Shown piece by piece: positions 11,636 to 22,703 of a stretch of 64,000 nucleotides of DNA (position 1 is the stretch's first letter; every line of letters begins with the position of its first letter). This DNA is from Tetrastigma voinierianum (Eukaryota; Streptophyta; Magnoliopsida; Vitales; Vitaceae). The stretch covers positions 20,708-84,707 of the forward strand of contig JAEQBH010007375.1 in assembly GCA_016808115.1 (NCBI GenBank), written 5' to 3'. The position numbers were made by a program, and so were the translations under genes. Under the pieces are notes generated by a model. It did no database searches, was not told the origin of the DNA, and saw only the letters and a program-made list of their open reading frames with translations.

Positions 11636-12427
11636 TATGGTGCTCGGGCACATGATTCAAGTTTAAGCTTCAATGAGAAATTTATTTTTTTTTCTAAGGC
11701 ATCTCGGAATACATGACGGGCCGTGGAGTTGGTGTTTTGGAAAATCGCGCCGAGGGGGAGTGTGGGATGGCATTGCCGGATAGGAGGTGCGTCGACGGCT
11801 GACGACGGATCACCAATTCTTGAGTGGTTAGAAGGTGCACATATGAGCCACATCTTGCCCGGCCGCGAGAATTTGTTTCTTCCCATTTTGCGGCTTGTGG
11901 AGGGCACGTGTGGGTGCGTGGAGGCACCTCCGGCGACATGCCTCCTCCTCCAGCATCGTTGGCCACCAACGGTCTTCTCTAGCCACCTAACTCCCCTGTC
12001 CGATGGCTGCAATAGTGATTTTCAAAGTATTTTGTGTCGACGACCCTAGTTTTCTAGGGTTTTAGGTGTCTTTCTCCTTTATTTATTCGAGATTGAGATG
12101 TTTTGTGGATTAGAGGACTAAGTTCTAACATCAGTCGGGTATTTGAGCTATAGTTCTTTTCCCAATTGCAAGATCATATTTTTACGGTATTTTGGATTTT
12201 CGGAGAGCATTTGGGATAGATGCAACCTTTTTATTACTAAATCGCGAGATGAGTCGTGTGTCATTATTGCATAATCGAGACATGTAGGCGAAATTATGCG
12301 GGCTGAAATAAATGAAGATTTTAGTCTACTCATCATCAGAAATCACTTCATTCTGCATCTACTTCTATCAGGACACTCGTCGAGTCAGATAAAACCAACA
12401 CATGTTTATTTCCTTTTCCTCCACATA
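11636..12427 (+). pseudogene. Copia leader and gag region, very degenerate
   Basis: After the LTR, TATGGTGCTCGGGCAC is a poor match to the copia primer-binding site. The first 400 bases are unusually GC-rich (CCACATCTTGCCCGGCCGC) compared with the rest. The same kind of GC-rich block occurs in the antisense relative at 27.84-28.1 kb, so it is a family feature. No gag motif can be named with confidence. Confidence 0.45.
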
Positions 12428-15400
12428 GTTCATTGACTCTGGAGCCACATACCATATGGTAATTCCAGTTTATTTACTACGTTTTAGTCATACCCTTCTA
12501 CCTCTACTGTTACCCTTGCAGATGGATCAACATCTTGTGTCCTTGGGTTAGGGATAATTCATCTGAATCCTCTACTCACTTTGACCTATGTTTTGAGTAA
12601 ACTCACTCGTACACTTAATTGCAGTATCTCATTCTTTCTTGATCATTGCTTGATTTAGGATCTTTTGTGACAGTTATTGGTCGAGGGCCGTGAGTCCTGA
12701 TCTCTATCCTTGGAAAGAGGTACCAAAGTCTGCTTGTTTGGGGTTGTTACCACAATTTGAATTATTATCGCCTAGGTCATCCTTCTTTTCGCCTCTTTGG
12801 AAAAAATTGCCTCATCATAGGTTTTCACCAGCTTATCCTCATTAGGCTTGTGAGTCGTGTCAATATGCTAAGTTTAAATCGAGTGCATTTGAGTCCCCAG
12901 AGTCAATACCGCAAATACGCTCCTCTTGAGTTAGTTCATTATGATGTTTGGGGTTCTTGTCTGTTTTGTCTACGACTGCGTTTAAATATTTCGTTACCTT
13001 TGTGGATGATTTCTCTCGTATCACTTGGCTTTGTTGTGAAGAGATTATTTATGAGCTTTTCTCATTTTTGAATTGCCTTTTGTGTTGAAATTAAAACATA
13101 ATTTCATGTCTCTGTGCAAACATTGAGAAGTGATAATGCCAAAGAATATTTGTCGGAACTTTTTTAGTCCTTTATGTTACAACATGAGATTCTTCATCAG
13201 ACCTCGTGTGTTGATACACCTTCTCAGAATGGCGTAGCTGAGAGAAAGAATAGACATCTTCTTGAAATTTGCTGAGTCCTTTGACCTAAATGAATGTCTA
13301 AGCACCCAGGCCGTCTGATCTCTCTGGCTTGTTTTTGATTAACGGGGGATGCCCTCATTGGTTCTTAATTAGGCTACTCATTACTGATTATTTAAATATT
13401 CGATTGTTCCTATTGATCCCTAGGTATTTGGATGCACACATGCTTTGTTTCGTGTCATCCTCCCGAGTCTCTAAACTTGATTTAGGGTCATGTGTGCCCG
13501 CTCTTTGTAGGATATTCTCGTGTTAAAAAAGGGTATAGGTGTTATTGTCCCACTCTTTGACGTTACTTTGTGTCTACTGATGTTGCATTCTTTGAGAGAC
13601 TACCAGCCTGCATCTCTTTGTTACAAGTTAGGGGAGGAAGAAGACTTGCTTGTTTATACTCTTGCCTCGCCCGTTGTCTCTCGAGACATGTGTCCCACTG
13701 CTCAGTTAAAGACCTCCTATCACTTGGAGTCTGCACTCGATCTTGACACCCCCGATCTCAGGCCCTCCACGAATGCCGGCGTTAGATCCAGTTCTCAGTG
13801 ATGATCTTTCTATTGCTCTTTGTAAAGGTAAACGTCAGTGTACTCATCCAATTTCCTCCTTTTTGCTCTTACCCGACCGCCCAATAAATCACGTTCTTGT
13901 TCTTTATTGCATCCTTGGACTCTATTTCGATTTGCTAACAAAATTTCCCTAAAGCCCTCGCTCACTTTGGTTGGAAGTAGTCTTTATGATACAGAGATGA
14001 CCTTGGCTTGGAAATAGTACACGAGACTTGGTTAAGTTTACATCGCTGGGAAGAAAGCCGTGCGGTTGTCGTTGAATTGTTCCTGATGAAGGTTAATCCC
14101 GATGGATTCATTGCTCGGTTGAAAGCTCGCCTTGTTGCTAAAGGGTATGCTCAGACCTATGACGTGGACTATTTTGACACCTTTTCCCCTATTGCTATGA
14201 TGACATACGATTGATTTTTTATTTCCACACAGCTGTCAGCACAATTGGGATCCATCGATTTGATATTAAGAATGCCTTCTTCATGAGCCTTTAGGAGGAG
14301 GTATATATGGAGACGACCTTTAAGGGTTTGTTGCTCAAGGGGAGAAAGGGAGGGTTTGTCTTCTTGAGTCTTTGTATGTTCTTTTTTGTTCCACGTCGTC
14401 GTTTGATAATTCTTCAGGTGTTGAGGAATTTGGCATGTAGAAGAATAGAATTGACTGCATATAAATATTCCAGATCAGTTCCGGGTATCATGTTGGTAGT
14501 GTTTTAACTCTGGATGATGTGTTATCAGCACAGGAGTGGCTACAAGGCGGCGTCATCTACTTAAGTCCTTTCTTTAGAGCGATTCCATACAAGGACTTAG
14601 GGATGCTAAAGATACTTCTTGGGCATTGAGGTTATGCGAAGCGAACATGGAATCTTTATCTCGAAGGAAATATGTGCTTGATCCCATTATGCAGCTGCGA
14701 AAATTTCTGGGGGTAAAACCATGCGGTTCTCCTATGGTTCCAAGCGTACACCTTACTAGAGAAGGCGAAACATTTGAGGATCTTGAGAGATATAGAAGAC
14801 TAGTTGGAAAGTTGAATTACCTTACAGTCACTCATCCTGATATTGCCCGCCAGATTAGTATAAGTAAACGGTACATATCTTCGATTAATCTTTGGATGTG
14901 ACTATAAAACAAATTACATATTCACTTGAAAGAAGCGCGGGATGTGGTATTTTTTATACGGTAATCATGGGTATAATAGACGGCGTTTCACCGGATGTTG
15001 TTTGAATACGGATAAGGAGGATAGGAGTCGTTGGGATTCTTGCGTGTGCTTTGTTGGAGGAATCTAGTCTTATGGAAGTAAATGAAGTGTTGTCTCTCGA
15101 TCTAGTCGCAAGTTTGAATATGAGGCGATGACCGCGGTCCATATGTGAGATTATGTCGCCATTGACTCTTGATGGAAGTTGGCGTTCTGAACCTGATCGT
15201 GAACTGCGGGGTGACAACTAGGCTACCCTTCATATTGTTTATAATTCGGTATTCCATGAGCGGACTAAGCATATTGAGATAGGCGTCATTTCGTTTGTGA
15301 GAAAATCTGACTTGAACGATTTTTACGAGGATATGTGAAGGCTTGGAGAGCGATTGAGTGATAATATCTTCACAAAGGCTCTAAATGGGGCCCAAGGTTA

Positions 15401-15440
15401 GTTTTCTATGTAACAAGTTGGGTATGGTTAATATCGCTGC
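12428..15440 (+). pseudogene. Copia pol remnant
   Basis: The protease motif IDSGATYHM lies at about 12430. Integrase appears as a short zinc-region trace and as TPSQNGVAERKNRHLLE at about 13217-13270. Reverse transcriptase begins with ARLVAKGYAQTYDVDY at about 14120-14175, and its C-terminal part YRRLVGKLNYLTVTHPDI lies at about 14790-14850. RNase H includes HERTKHIEI at about 15258 and IFTKAL at about 15365. I could not find the YVDD active-site box: sequence between the two RT blocks is badly frame-shifted and probably shortened. All parts lie in different frames, so nothing functional can be made. Confidence 0.85.
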
Positions 15441-15454
15441 TTGACTTGAGGGAG

Positions 15455-15629
15455 TGTTATAACGTATATATCGACTTCACGTATAGAGTTGTAATCTATT
15501 AGAAACTTGTCTTATAGAGTTGTAATATATTAGGAAGGTTAGATTGACTTTTGTATATATATATTCACAATGGATCAATGAGAAAGACAAGGAATTCATT
15601 CCTCCAATTCTTTTGTCTTGCTCTCTACA
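15455..15629 (+). repeat. 3' LTR, 175 bp
   Basis: It starts TGTTATAACGTATATATC and ends GCTCTCTACA, directly before the AAGCG target duplication. It aligns along its whole length with the 5' LTR, with scattered substitutions and a few one-base indels. Confidence 0.9.
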
Positions 15630-15634
15630 AAGCG

Positions 15635-16367
15635 AAAAAAAATCCTGTTCTTTACGTTTCAGTTTTAAACAAACTTGTGTTCCCCGAATAATTGAGAACT
15701 ATATTTTAGAGTTATTTCTCTATGGCTGGTTTTTGGGAAGTATGTTGGAAAATGTTGCCAAGTAGTCCCTAGGTTTGTTTCACTTTTTTTTACTATTTAT
15801 TTATGCGAATGATAGATTCACAACCTACCGGAAAAGTCAGTAATTTATCAGGTACTTAGGAATATTCAACACTCCCTCATTCAAACAGAGTCTAACTACT
15901 GAGCTCAATGATTCTTTGGTCCAGTCCCTTCGCACTCATATATCTACAAATTTTTTATTGTATTCAACTTTCCTTTGAAAAAATAATTTCCAATTCATTC
16001 CTTCTTTATTTAAAAAATGGTGTTTATTTTCATGTTGCCTGTTTATGAACAATTCTGGTGGTAGCACTGTTACCAACAGCTTTCATTTGTTATGCCTATT
16101 TGTCTCTGTATCTTTTGTCATCTTTGAAAACTAATATTACCGTTCATGTGAATCGCCGAAGAAACCACGAAACCCATATCTATCTTGGTGGTTAGGCGCT
16201 CTTAGCATTGTAGTTTACCAGCACTCTTACACCATCTACAGCTCTAATCCTGCATAATGCGGTGGATAGTGATTGATTTTTACTTCTTTTATGTAGAATA
16301 TTCTAGAAAATGTTCAATCTCCTTGGTTGATCCACACAGTCTTTAACAATTTTAGTTTGTCATAGTA
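15635..16367. other. Intron-like sequence, nothing recognised
   Basis: This follows directly after the copia target duplication and should be the original host sequence. It is T-rich without coding signal. Confidence 0.4.
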
Positions 16368-16623
16368 ATTTAAAAGGCATGAAATAATTCATATTAAGCC
16401 CGAATCCTAACACGACGAAACTTGGGAGAGATTCGATGTCTTTAACATGGTATTAAAAGCGGTATGGCGGGGAGGTCCCAGTGAGACCTCTTTCTGATAT
16501 TATTCCCCATTTATTGATTTGAAGAGCTTTGTTGGTTTGTTTGACTCTTAAAATACAACAGTATAGTTTGCCAGTGAGGAGGGTGTTAAAAGGCATGATA
16601 TTCATATTAAACTCGAATCCTAC
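16368..16623 (+). mobile_element. TRIM-type mini LTR retrotransposon, copy 1
   Basis: A terminal repeat of about 80 bases (TTAAAAGGCATGAAATAATT to GATGTCTTTAACA at 16447) is followed directly by TGGTATTAAAAGCGG, a primer-binding-site-like sequence. Then come about 120 non-coding bases, a purine tract (GTGAGGAGGG) and the start of a second terminal repeat at 16584 (TGTTAAAAGGCATG). The right repeat is cut after 40 bases by copy 2. This is the standard layout of terminal-repeat retrotransposons in miniature, which carry no genes and move with proteins from other elements. Confidence 0.7.
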
Positions 16624-16904
16624 TGTTGAAGCATGATATTCATATTAAGCCGAATCCCTCTGATTTGAACTTTTAGGAAGAGTTAATTAGATTCTGTGTG
16701 ATATCGGAGCTTGGTTTAATAGGAGGTCTTGGGTTAATTCTCTCCTTGCGATTTAATCATCATGTGTTTATTTGAAAGTCCATAATGGACTCGACTCTCG
16801 TGTGGGTATGGGGCCATGTACGTGAGGGAGGGTGTTGACTTCCCATATATTCATATTAAACCCAAATCTGAGCGAAGGCTTTTAGGAGAGTTAGTCATTT
16901 AACA
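16624..16904 (+). mobile_element. TRIM-type mini LTR retrotransposon, copy 2
   Basis: The left repeat, 16624-16698 (TGTTGAAGCATGATATTC), is followed by TGATATCGGAGCTTGG, close to the tRNA-Met primer-binding site. The inner part carries AGTCCATAATGGACTC, also found in the copy at 29.7 kb. The tract GTACGTGAGGGAGGG precedes the right repeat at 16833-16904, which ends CATTTAACA. The word CTAC flanks both ends (16620-16623, 16905-16908), a possible partial target duplication. It abuts, and may have inserted into, the 3' repeat of copy 1. Confidence 0.75.
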
Positions 16905-17029
16905 CTACAATTTAAACTGGAGGGTTGATTATTTTAACGATTTGCTTTGAATTAGGTTATCTTGTTGACATTCCTCCAGAAAAGATGAAAGTTTTTCAAG
17001 CTTATCTATTCTGTTGTCTTCTACACTGC

Positions 17030-17253
17030 TGAAAATGGTACACATAAGCAATGAGAGAAGATCTAATATGGGAAAAAGCAGAAGAAGGAAAAAAAAACCC
17101 CGATCAATCGATCAATCCCAATCTCGAGCTAGAAATTTAGAGCGATTGTGTCAAATAAAATAATGTCAACGATAAACTGTTACATCTCAGTGATTGCTAA
17201 TAATCTGAAATAATTTCGGATAAAATTCTAATTTATTTCCTAAAAACCTAACA
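17030..17253 (-). repeat. 3' LTR of the split antisense copia
   Basis: On the minus strand it begins TGTTAGGTTTTTAGGAAATA and ends CCATTTTCA. Just outside it, CAAATCGAGGGGG is the polypurine tract, preceded by the pol C-terminus. It aligns over several blocks with the LTR at 31.5-31.77 kb (GGAAATAAATT, GATTGATTGGG). Confidence 0.7.
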
Positions 17254-18020
17254 CCCCCTCGATTTGGAGCATAGATGTCTATCATGCTCAAACACACTTT
17301 CTCATCAACTCAAACTGGTTCTAAAGTCCCCATTTGGTATGTCAACTAATTTTGGTACCAAGTGAAGAGACAGAGAGGCGTATTAACTAAAATCAAATCT
17401 CCTAAACGTGGATGTTAATCTGAACTTATCGCGATCTGTTTGTATGATTTAGTGCAATACTTTGTGGCTACTGTTGTCACTATACAACTTCATTCAACAT
17501 ATGTATTGGCGACCAAAAGTTCTTGAAAGTATCTCGACCAGCTTATCTCCACAATTTCCAGAAGTAGCCATAGCCACATGTATGCCTGCGACCTTTGCTC
17601 CTTGCCTCACATTTTGTTTCTTGCTTCACCATGTGACTAGATTTCCCCCGAACATAAGTACATTGTCAAGTGATCTTAGTCGATAATGGAGCACCTTGTC
17701 TGCATCGGTATATGCCCTACATGTTATGTGTGTAGTCTTTAAAAGCAAACTACTTCCTTCATTGTACCATTTCTACAGAAATATCTAAATTTGATACAGC
17801 GAATGTTTGTAGCAAGGTGAATGCATAATATGTATCAAACTCTGACAGCTATGCGGTGATGTGCTGCGAGTTAATAAACTTTCCACTAACTTTTGATATC
17901 GAGTTATATTCACCACATGTCACCTTCTTACTCTCTCTTGGCATCTGACTTTTTGATTGGGATTAATTCGAAGGAGTATCGATTCCTTTCATGCACTCAT
18001 GGTCCAGGGCACTGTCGATC
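17254..18020 (-). pseudogene. Copia RT end and RNase H remnant
   Basis: On the minus strand, KGIDTPSN near 17990 and LLFKDYTHN-like sequence near 17740 mark the end of RT. RNase H follows with GGNLVTWRSKKQNV at about 17610-17655 and a frameshifted core. MIDIYAPN lies at 17266-17289, directly before the polypurine tract. Frames change about every 100 bases. It is the 3' end of the element split by the insertions to its right. Confidence 0.7.
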
Positions 18021-18034
18021 TCCTTTGTTGGGTT

Positions 18035-18245
18035 CCGAGTTCGAGTGAGTTCAGAGCTCGAGGGCACAAGAAAAAGAAACTTCAGTCAGGAGCTCGGCTC
18101 GCGTGACCTTGAAAAATGAAGCTGGTCAGACTCGGCATAAAGCTGAACCATTTCGGCTCGAACTCGAGAGCAGGCTGAACTCATTTCGAGCGCAGACTGG
18201 TCGGTACCCTGAAACCAGGCACTAGGCGCTCGAGCTTCGACTAAG
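18035..18245. repeat. GAGCTCG/CTCGAGC-rich block
   Basis: Self-complementary words built on GAGCTCG, GCTCGAAC and CTCGAGC recur through about 200 bases. The pattern is a known kind of plant dispersed repeat; no coding is seen. Confidence 0.5.
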
Positions 18246-20687
18246 CTTGAATTTGAATTGAACCTTTGACTCGATATTGGACCATGTCATTTTTCAAAAG
18301 CGTTCTCTGGATTGATAATTATTATCATAGCAAAACAAGGAATATGAATAATGAAACGAACTATAGTAAGGTCAAAACCTGTCGAGTGCAGTCCTCTGAC
18401 ATCATAAAACTTTAGTTTTAAATAATCTACATGAATGTATTAAACAAATACACTTGAAAGCATATTCTTGGTTGATGTGTCATGTTCATCACCCGGAGCA
18501 CCCAGAAATATCCAACGAGAGGATCTACTTTTGATAAGTGGAACAATTCGCAAGTATAGGTACATGCAGGTGCAGACGATATCTATCTAATTAAACGAGT
18601 TAGCCTCTCGATAATGGAGTCTATGATATGAAGAGGCAGCAGGATACTACCGATAAATGGCACATCAGGGCCTGACCTTGACAACGAAGTCTGCACAATC
18701 CACCTTGACCCTGATCAATGACGGGTGTGCAAAGGAACACCTCACATTGTCTAGGGCCACTCTCGGACGGTACGCCCATACACGCAATGACCTAGCACCT
18801 CCTCTGCTCATACTGCAGACAGCTCTAACCGCCTGACATTGATTTCTTGGGGCCAGGCTTCATCATCGAGCAGAAAGCAGATACGAGTTCGACCGCCCGG
18901 AACCTTGAAAAATCAGGAAAAACCCTAGGAAATGGCTATAGAGGACTCATTGGCACCGGCATTCCATATCAATTGCCACGTGCCGTAGAGAATCTCAGTC
19001 TCTGAACTGAAAGCTAATATTGTACTAAAAGCTGGCACTTGCGTTGATTTGTTTTTCTCTCGACACTTTGGTTGTGATTTAGTAGGGACCATCTCTTTGG
19101 GACGTAGCTTGGATATATTTAAGGAATCGGCCCGCAGCGTTGTTGTCGGAGTGACCTTTGGGATCCATGGAATCACGCAGCGTTGAAGACCGACGGGCCT
19201 CAAACTGACACGGTCGAACCCCATTTTGGCAGCTCAGGAGGAGAGTCGCACTGGGAGTGGATCTCGTTGTAGTTACCTTACAATCAAACCAACACATCAA
19301 ATCTAGAAAGAGTAAAGGAAAAAAATGCGTAGACTAACACGTAAGGAGAATCGAGATAGGGTTTCTTACTTTAGCTTTGCTTGTTTAATGCCCTCGCGGT
19401 ATGTGACAAACAAGAAATCATATAGGGTCTTACGCTCATATAAGAGCCTTAACTCTTTACTATGTTTTAAAATTCGAACTCCACCCTAATTTTTCAAAAT
19501 TCTAATCTTGGATTGAGTCAATCCTGGCCAAGAAAATTCTAAGTTATATTGATTAAAGTTGGGTTAGGCAGAGCTTGAGTTGAGGCTTCTCTAACCATAT
19601 TCTCTTAAATCTTTTTTTAAGAAAATTAATTATTACTAACATAAATATATTTTATAACTAAATAAATAATAAGGGTATGATTTTTAAATCTGAAATAGAA
19701 TATATTATTTATGACATCCCTAAAAGTAAAGATATCAAATATAAAAGAAAACTTTAAAATTTTATATACAAATATTTTGAGTTTCTGTGAGCTTTCCGGA
19801 TCGAGGTTACGAGTTCTGTGGCACCATTTCATTTCGTTAACATTTCGAGTCGGCTAAGTCAGTCAAATAATTAAGTGAAGATTTCGTGGGATTGACCGTA
19901 TTCGGTTAATTAACTGCGGATTATCTGGGTCTCATTAGCACCCACTAATGCCCCGGAGTCTCCTTAAGGAGTCGAGAACATACTTCATTTGTGAGACAAG
20001 CATCACACCCTTACCCCGGCGCTTGGCGAAGAAGAGAGTTGCGACACGGGACTTGGACTCTTTAACCTTCTTTCCTGACCTTGGTGAGCCCATTTCATAT
20101 ATAACTCCATAAGGAAATAAAACTTCTATCTTACTGCTATATTGATATTTACCCGATATCTTTGTACATATTCACGAGTCTCATTTACTTGTCGTAGCAG
20201 TTCCCACGATTATCAAAATATTACATTTACATTAAAACAAAATTAAAAACCGCGTAGTGAGCTCATTGTTGTGTTAGTACTGGCTTAATGCGGAATGCCT
20301 CCAGTCATCTCTTTAGTACTGCACGGATGAAACACCCGTGCTAAGCTTATGGCAGTGGGAAGCGGATAATAGATATGACCACTTTGAGTGGTCACGATCC
20401 CACATGATACATGCAACATAATGCATATGTCGGAGTTTGCATTATATGAATTCTATAATAGGTTTTCATATAACGTAATTCTTATAGCAGATTTCATATC
20501 TCGTAGGAGTTGAGCGGAGATCTTGTACGGAAGGTACCCATAGTGCAATCGAACATAGCGAAGCCCGATTTCTTATGCTGTGTGTTCATTATTCAGATTC
20601 TTATCATGTATAATGTTTGCTGTATAGACCGATAATAATGAATGATAGGAGGCGCGACCTGATGATAGGTGCACGGAAGGTATGGTA

Positions 20688-20880
20688 CGATGCGAACAGG
20701 GCGTGCACGCCCGTGTAGCAGTCTTGTGGCAGTAGCGAAAAGTGTGCATGCCGAGATAAGAGATGCCTACCCATGTAATAGAGTGCGGGTAACACTAGAA
20801 AGTGTCGTTGCCTTTGAGAACGAGCGTGCACATCCGCGTAGCAGAAGATGCCGTAGCGAACGAGACGTGCCTATTCATTC
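20688..20880. repeat. GC-rich imperfect tandem repeat
   Basis: A unit of about 60 bases, built on GTGCACGCCCGTGTAGCAG followed by a CGTAGCGAAAAG-like word, appears about three times with many changes (again near 20780 and 20825-20860). It is much GC-richer than its flanks and lies within the unclassified insertion. Confidence 0.5.
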
Positions 20881-21097
20881 CTTATTGATCTTGGCGGGCG
20901 TCTGATTATGTGTTTTTCGAGCTTGTTATTTTGTTCTATCACATTTAGCGAATAAAGATTACCGCCTAATGTTTGCCCGAGCGAGATCGTTGAGGTGAAG
21001 CTTTCGCCTTGGCCGAGTCTGAAGCATTTCGTATAACTTTTATACATGTCTTGATCCTTTCGTTCGAGGTGCGGAAGAAACGAAACAAAAGCGAGGG

Positions 21098-21392
21098 TTG
21101 TAGGACCGGTACTTGGACCTTAAACAACTTTGAGTACCGGTACTCAACTTTGAGTACTGGTACTAAACATCCTCTGGACCTTAAACCACTTTGAGTACCG
21201 GTACTCAACTTTCAATACGGGTACTTAACATCCTTTGGGCTAAAAACAGCTTTGAGTACCGGTACTTAACCTCCTTTGGACCAAAAACAGCTTTGAGTAT
21301 CGGTACTCAGCTTTCATCACCGATACTGTATAATCAAACGAAACACACTTTGTGTACGGTACTCAGCTTTCGGTACCGATACTCACACCTGC
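21098..21392. repeat. Tandem array with GAGTACCGGTACTC palindrome
   Basis: Five to six imperfect units of about 45-60 bases each hold CTTTGAGTACCGGTACTCA or a close variant, joined by a spacer such as CCTTTGGACCAAAAACAG. The palindrome is exact in two copies (about 21130 and 21190) and decayed in the others. Confidence 0.75.
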
Positions 21393-21760
21393 GTTTAATA
21401 GGTTTGCCTATTTTCATCAAGGAAATTTCTAATCGAAACCGAAACCAACCCTGGCCCGAATTAAAACCAACCTGAATCCTTTATACGGAGATAGGGTTCT
21501 TGAACTCAAACATAGGCAAAGAGAAGAGCTAGGAGGGTTCCCCAACCAACAAATCCATCTGAATAGGTTCCATACTAGCAAATCTGAGAGTTACAAACAC
21601 AGTTTCTTCTTGCTTTTCCTTCCCCTTGCTTGAGCAAATTTGGGAGCCAAAAATGGGTTCTTCTTCTTCTTAGCCAGCCGTGAACCACTAGGTCTCCCAG
21701 AGCAATGAGAACTTGTGTCATTCCAAGACTAATTTGATCTTATCCCCCCATTTGTTATAA

Positions 21761-22009
21761 GGCCTTGTTTGGCTCATACCTCTTTTTGACTTAATTTCTT
21801 AGCTTTTGCATTTTATTCCTTCACTTCATCCCATTTGAAAATCAACTCATCTAAATTCCTACAGTAACATATCATCTTCTTGTTTTATGACCTTTGGGTC
21901 CTCATTTTACAAGTTACCAATTTAACTTTACTTCTTCGAAAATCTTGGTTATATCCTTCTTCACACTTAATTTCAAAATGCTAATTTACTTATATTCTAC
22001 CCAAACGTG
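21761..22009. mobile_element. Possible Tourist-like MITE, decayed
   Basis: It starts GGCCTTGTTTGGCTCATA and ends TATTCTACCCAAACGTG, whose complement gives CACGTTTGGGTAGAATA, a weak terminal inverted repeat around GTTTGG. TAA flanks both sides (21758-21760, 22010-22012), as expected for PIF/Harbinger-type elements. At 249 bases it has a typical MITE length. Much less clear than the copy at 44.1 kb. Confidence 0.4.
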
Positions 22010-22091
22010 TAATAAAACCCTCTTTAGGAGTATAATTTCGGATATTCTGACTGACAATCCTTTTTCGAACTACTTGACACTCCATGCTAAG
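22010..22091 (-). pseudogene. Middle piece of the split copia RT
   Basis: Minus-strand sequence next to the target duplication contains TTCGAAAAAGGATTGTCAG and then AATTATACTCCTAAAGAGGG. These resemble, with small gaps, the stretch of copia RT that follows the YFLG motif. It is only 80 bases and badly mutated; the main support is that it sits exactly where the missing RT part is expected. Confidence 0.4.
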
Positions 22092-22264
22092 TGTAGAAAG
22101 CAAAGAGAGAAGATTAGAGGAATAAATTCTTTGTGTTTTTCCATTGATCTTATGGCCTCATAAATCTGAGAAACTAGATATATGCTCCCTGATTGGTAGG
22201 TTAATCTAACATTTCTAATTAGTTTCACAGCTTTATAAGTAAAGTATATATTTGTTCTATAACA
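22092..22264 (-). repeat. 3' LTR of the 22.1-28.4 kb antisense copia
   Basis: On the minus strand it starts TGTTATAGAACAAATATATA and ends TTTGCTTTCTACA. It shares AATGGAAAAACACAA and the TGTTATA start with its partner at 28.2 kb and, more loosely, with the LTRs at 11.5 and 15.5 kb. Confidence 0.85.
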
Positions 22265-22428
22265 CTCCACCTCAGTTGGAGCATAGATGTTAATCATGCC
22301 CTGACTTGAAATACATGGAATAACAACTTTGGTCTCACTTAGGACCTTTGTGAAGATATCACCAAATTGTTCTCCAGTCTTCACATCCTGTAAAAATCAA
22401 GCCGAGTTGTATTTTCTCACAAATGAAA
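22265..22428 (-). pseudogene. C-terminal end of copia RNase H
   Basis: One minus-strand frame reads KTGEQFGDIFTKVLSE and then GMINIYAPTE directly before the polypurine tract and the LTR. This is the usual end of copia pol. The upstream part is cut off by the nested copia at 22429. Confidence 0.8.
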
Positions 22429-22703
22429 TGTGGGAAATTATGTAAATAAGATATTTTAGGAAAGAATCAAGGTCAATAATCTGATTCTAGAATTAGCTAT
22501 AGGAAGTGAATAATCATCTATGGGAAGTGAATAATCAAATCCCAAAATTTAGGGATTTGGTTATGGGAATTTCCTTTTTTAGTGCACAAAATGTGTATAT
22601 ATAGTGTGTTATATAAATTTTATCACCAGTTCATTGAGAAATTAATAAAGTTCATTTCGAGTTTTGTTTTCTTTACCCCAATCCTACGATTATGTTTTCT
22701 TCA
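22429..22703 (+). repeat. 5' LTR of the nested sense copia, 275 bp
   Basis: It starts TGTGGGAAATTATG and ends TTTTCTTCA. It has a 20-base duplication of CTATGGGAAGTGAATAATCA not present in the 3' copy, and a TATA-like GTGTATATATAGTG at about 22590. Confidence 0.85.

Larger units (their letters stand above)
11463..15629 (+). mobile_element. Ty1/copia element with matching target duplications
   Basis: LTRs of 173 and 175 bases, about 85-90% alike by eye, bracket 3.8 kb of degenerate gag-pol. The 5 bases before the left LTR (11458-11462) and after the right LTR (15630-15634) are both AAGCG, a perfect target-site duplication, so both outer boundaries are secure. The purine-rich tract CTTGAGGGAG sits just before the 3' LTR. 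The gene order (protease, integrase, reverse transcriptase, RNase H) is that of copia. The reading frame is broken many times. The element lies between the two groups of candidate exons. Confidence 0.9.
18021..21757. other. Unclassified insertion inside the split copia
   Basis: About 3.7 kb lies between two pieces of RT and must be inserted DNA. It has no gag or pol motif. 19.4-20.3 kb read on the minus strand resembles the inside of a long gypsy-type LTR (CTCGTAACCTCGATCCGGAAA, AAATGGGCTCACCAAG), so a solo or partial gypsy LTR is my best guess. Three internally repetitive blocks are listed separately. A short GC-rich stretch at 18.6-19.25 kb has two overlapping minus-strand reading frames of 99 and 73 codons with no recognisable domain. 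Confidence 0.4.

Noticed and set aside
11723..12049. 108-codon frame in the copia leader
   Set aside because: It lies in a GC-rich non-coding block, overlaps long frames on the other strand and has no gag-like motif.
16944..17029. Exon reading GYLVDIPPEKMKVFQ
   Set aside because: An acceptor-like ATTAG is present, but there is no donor before the stop or the LTR, and no link to the other exon candidates.
18925..19300. Two overlapping minus-strand frames as genes
   Set aside because: No domain, overlapping each other in different frames, inside an apparent repeat insertion.
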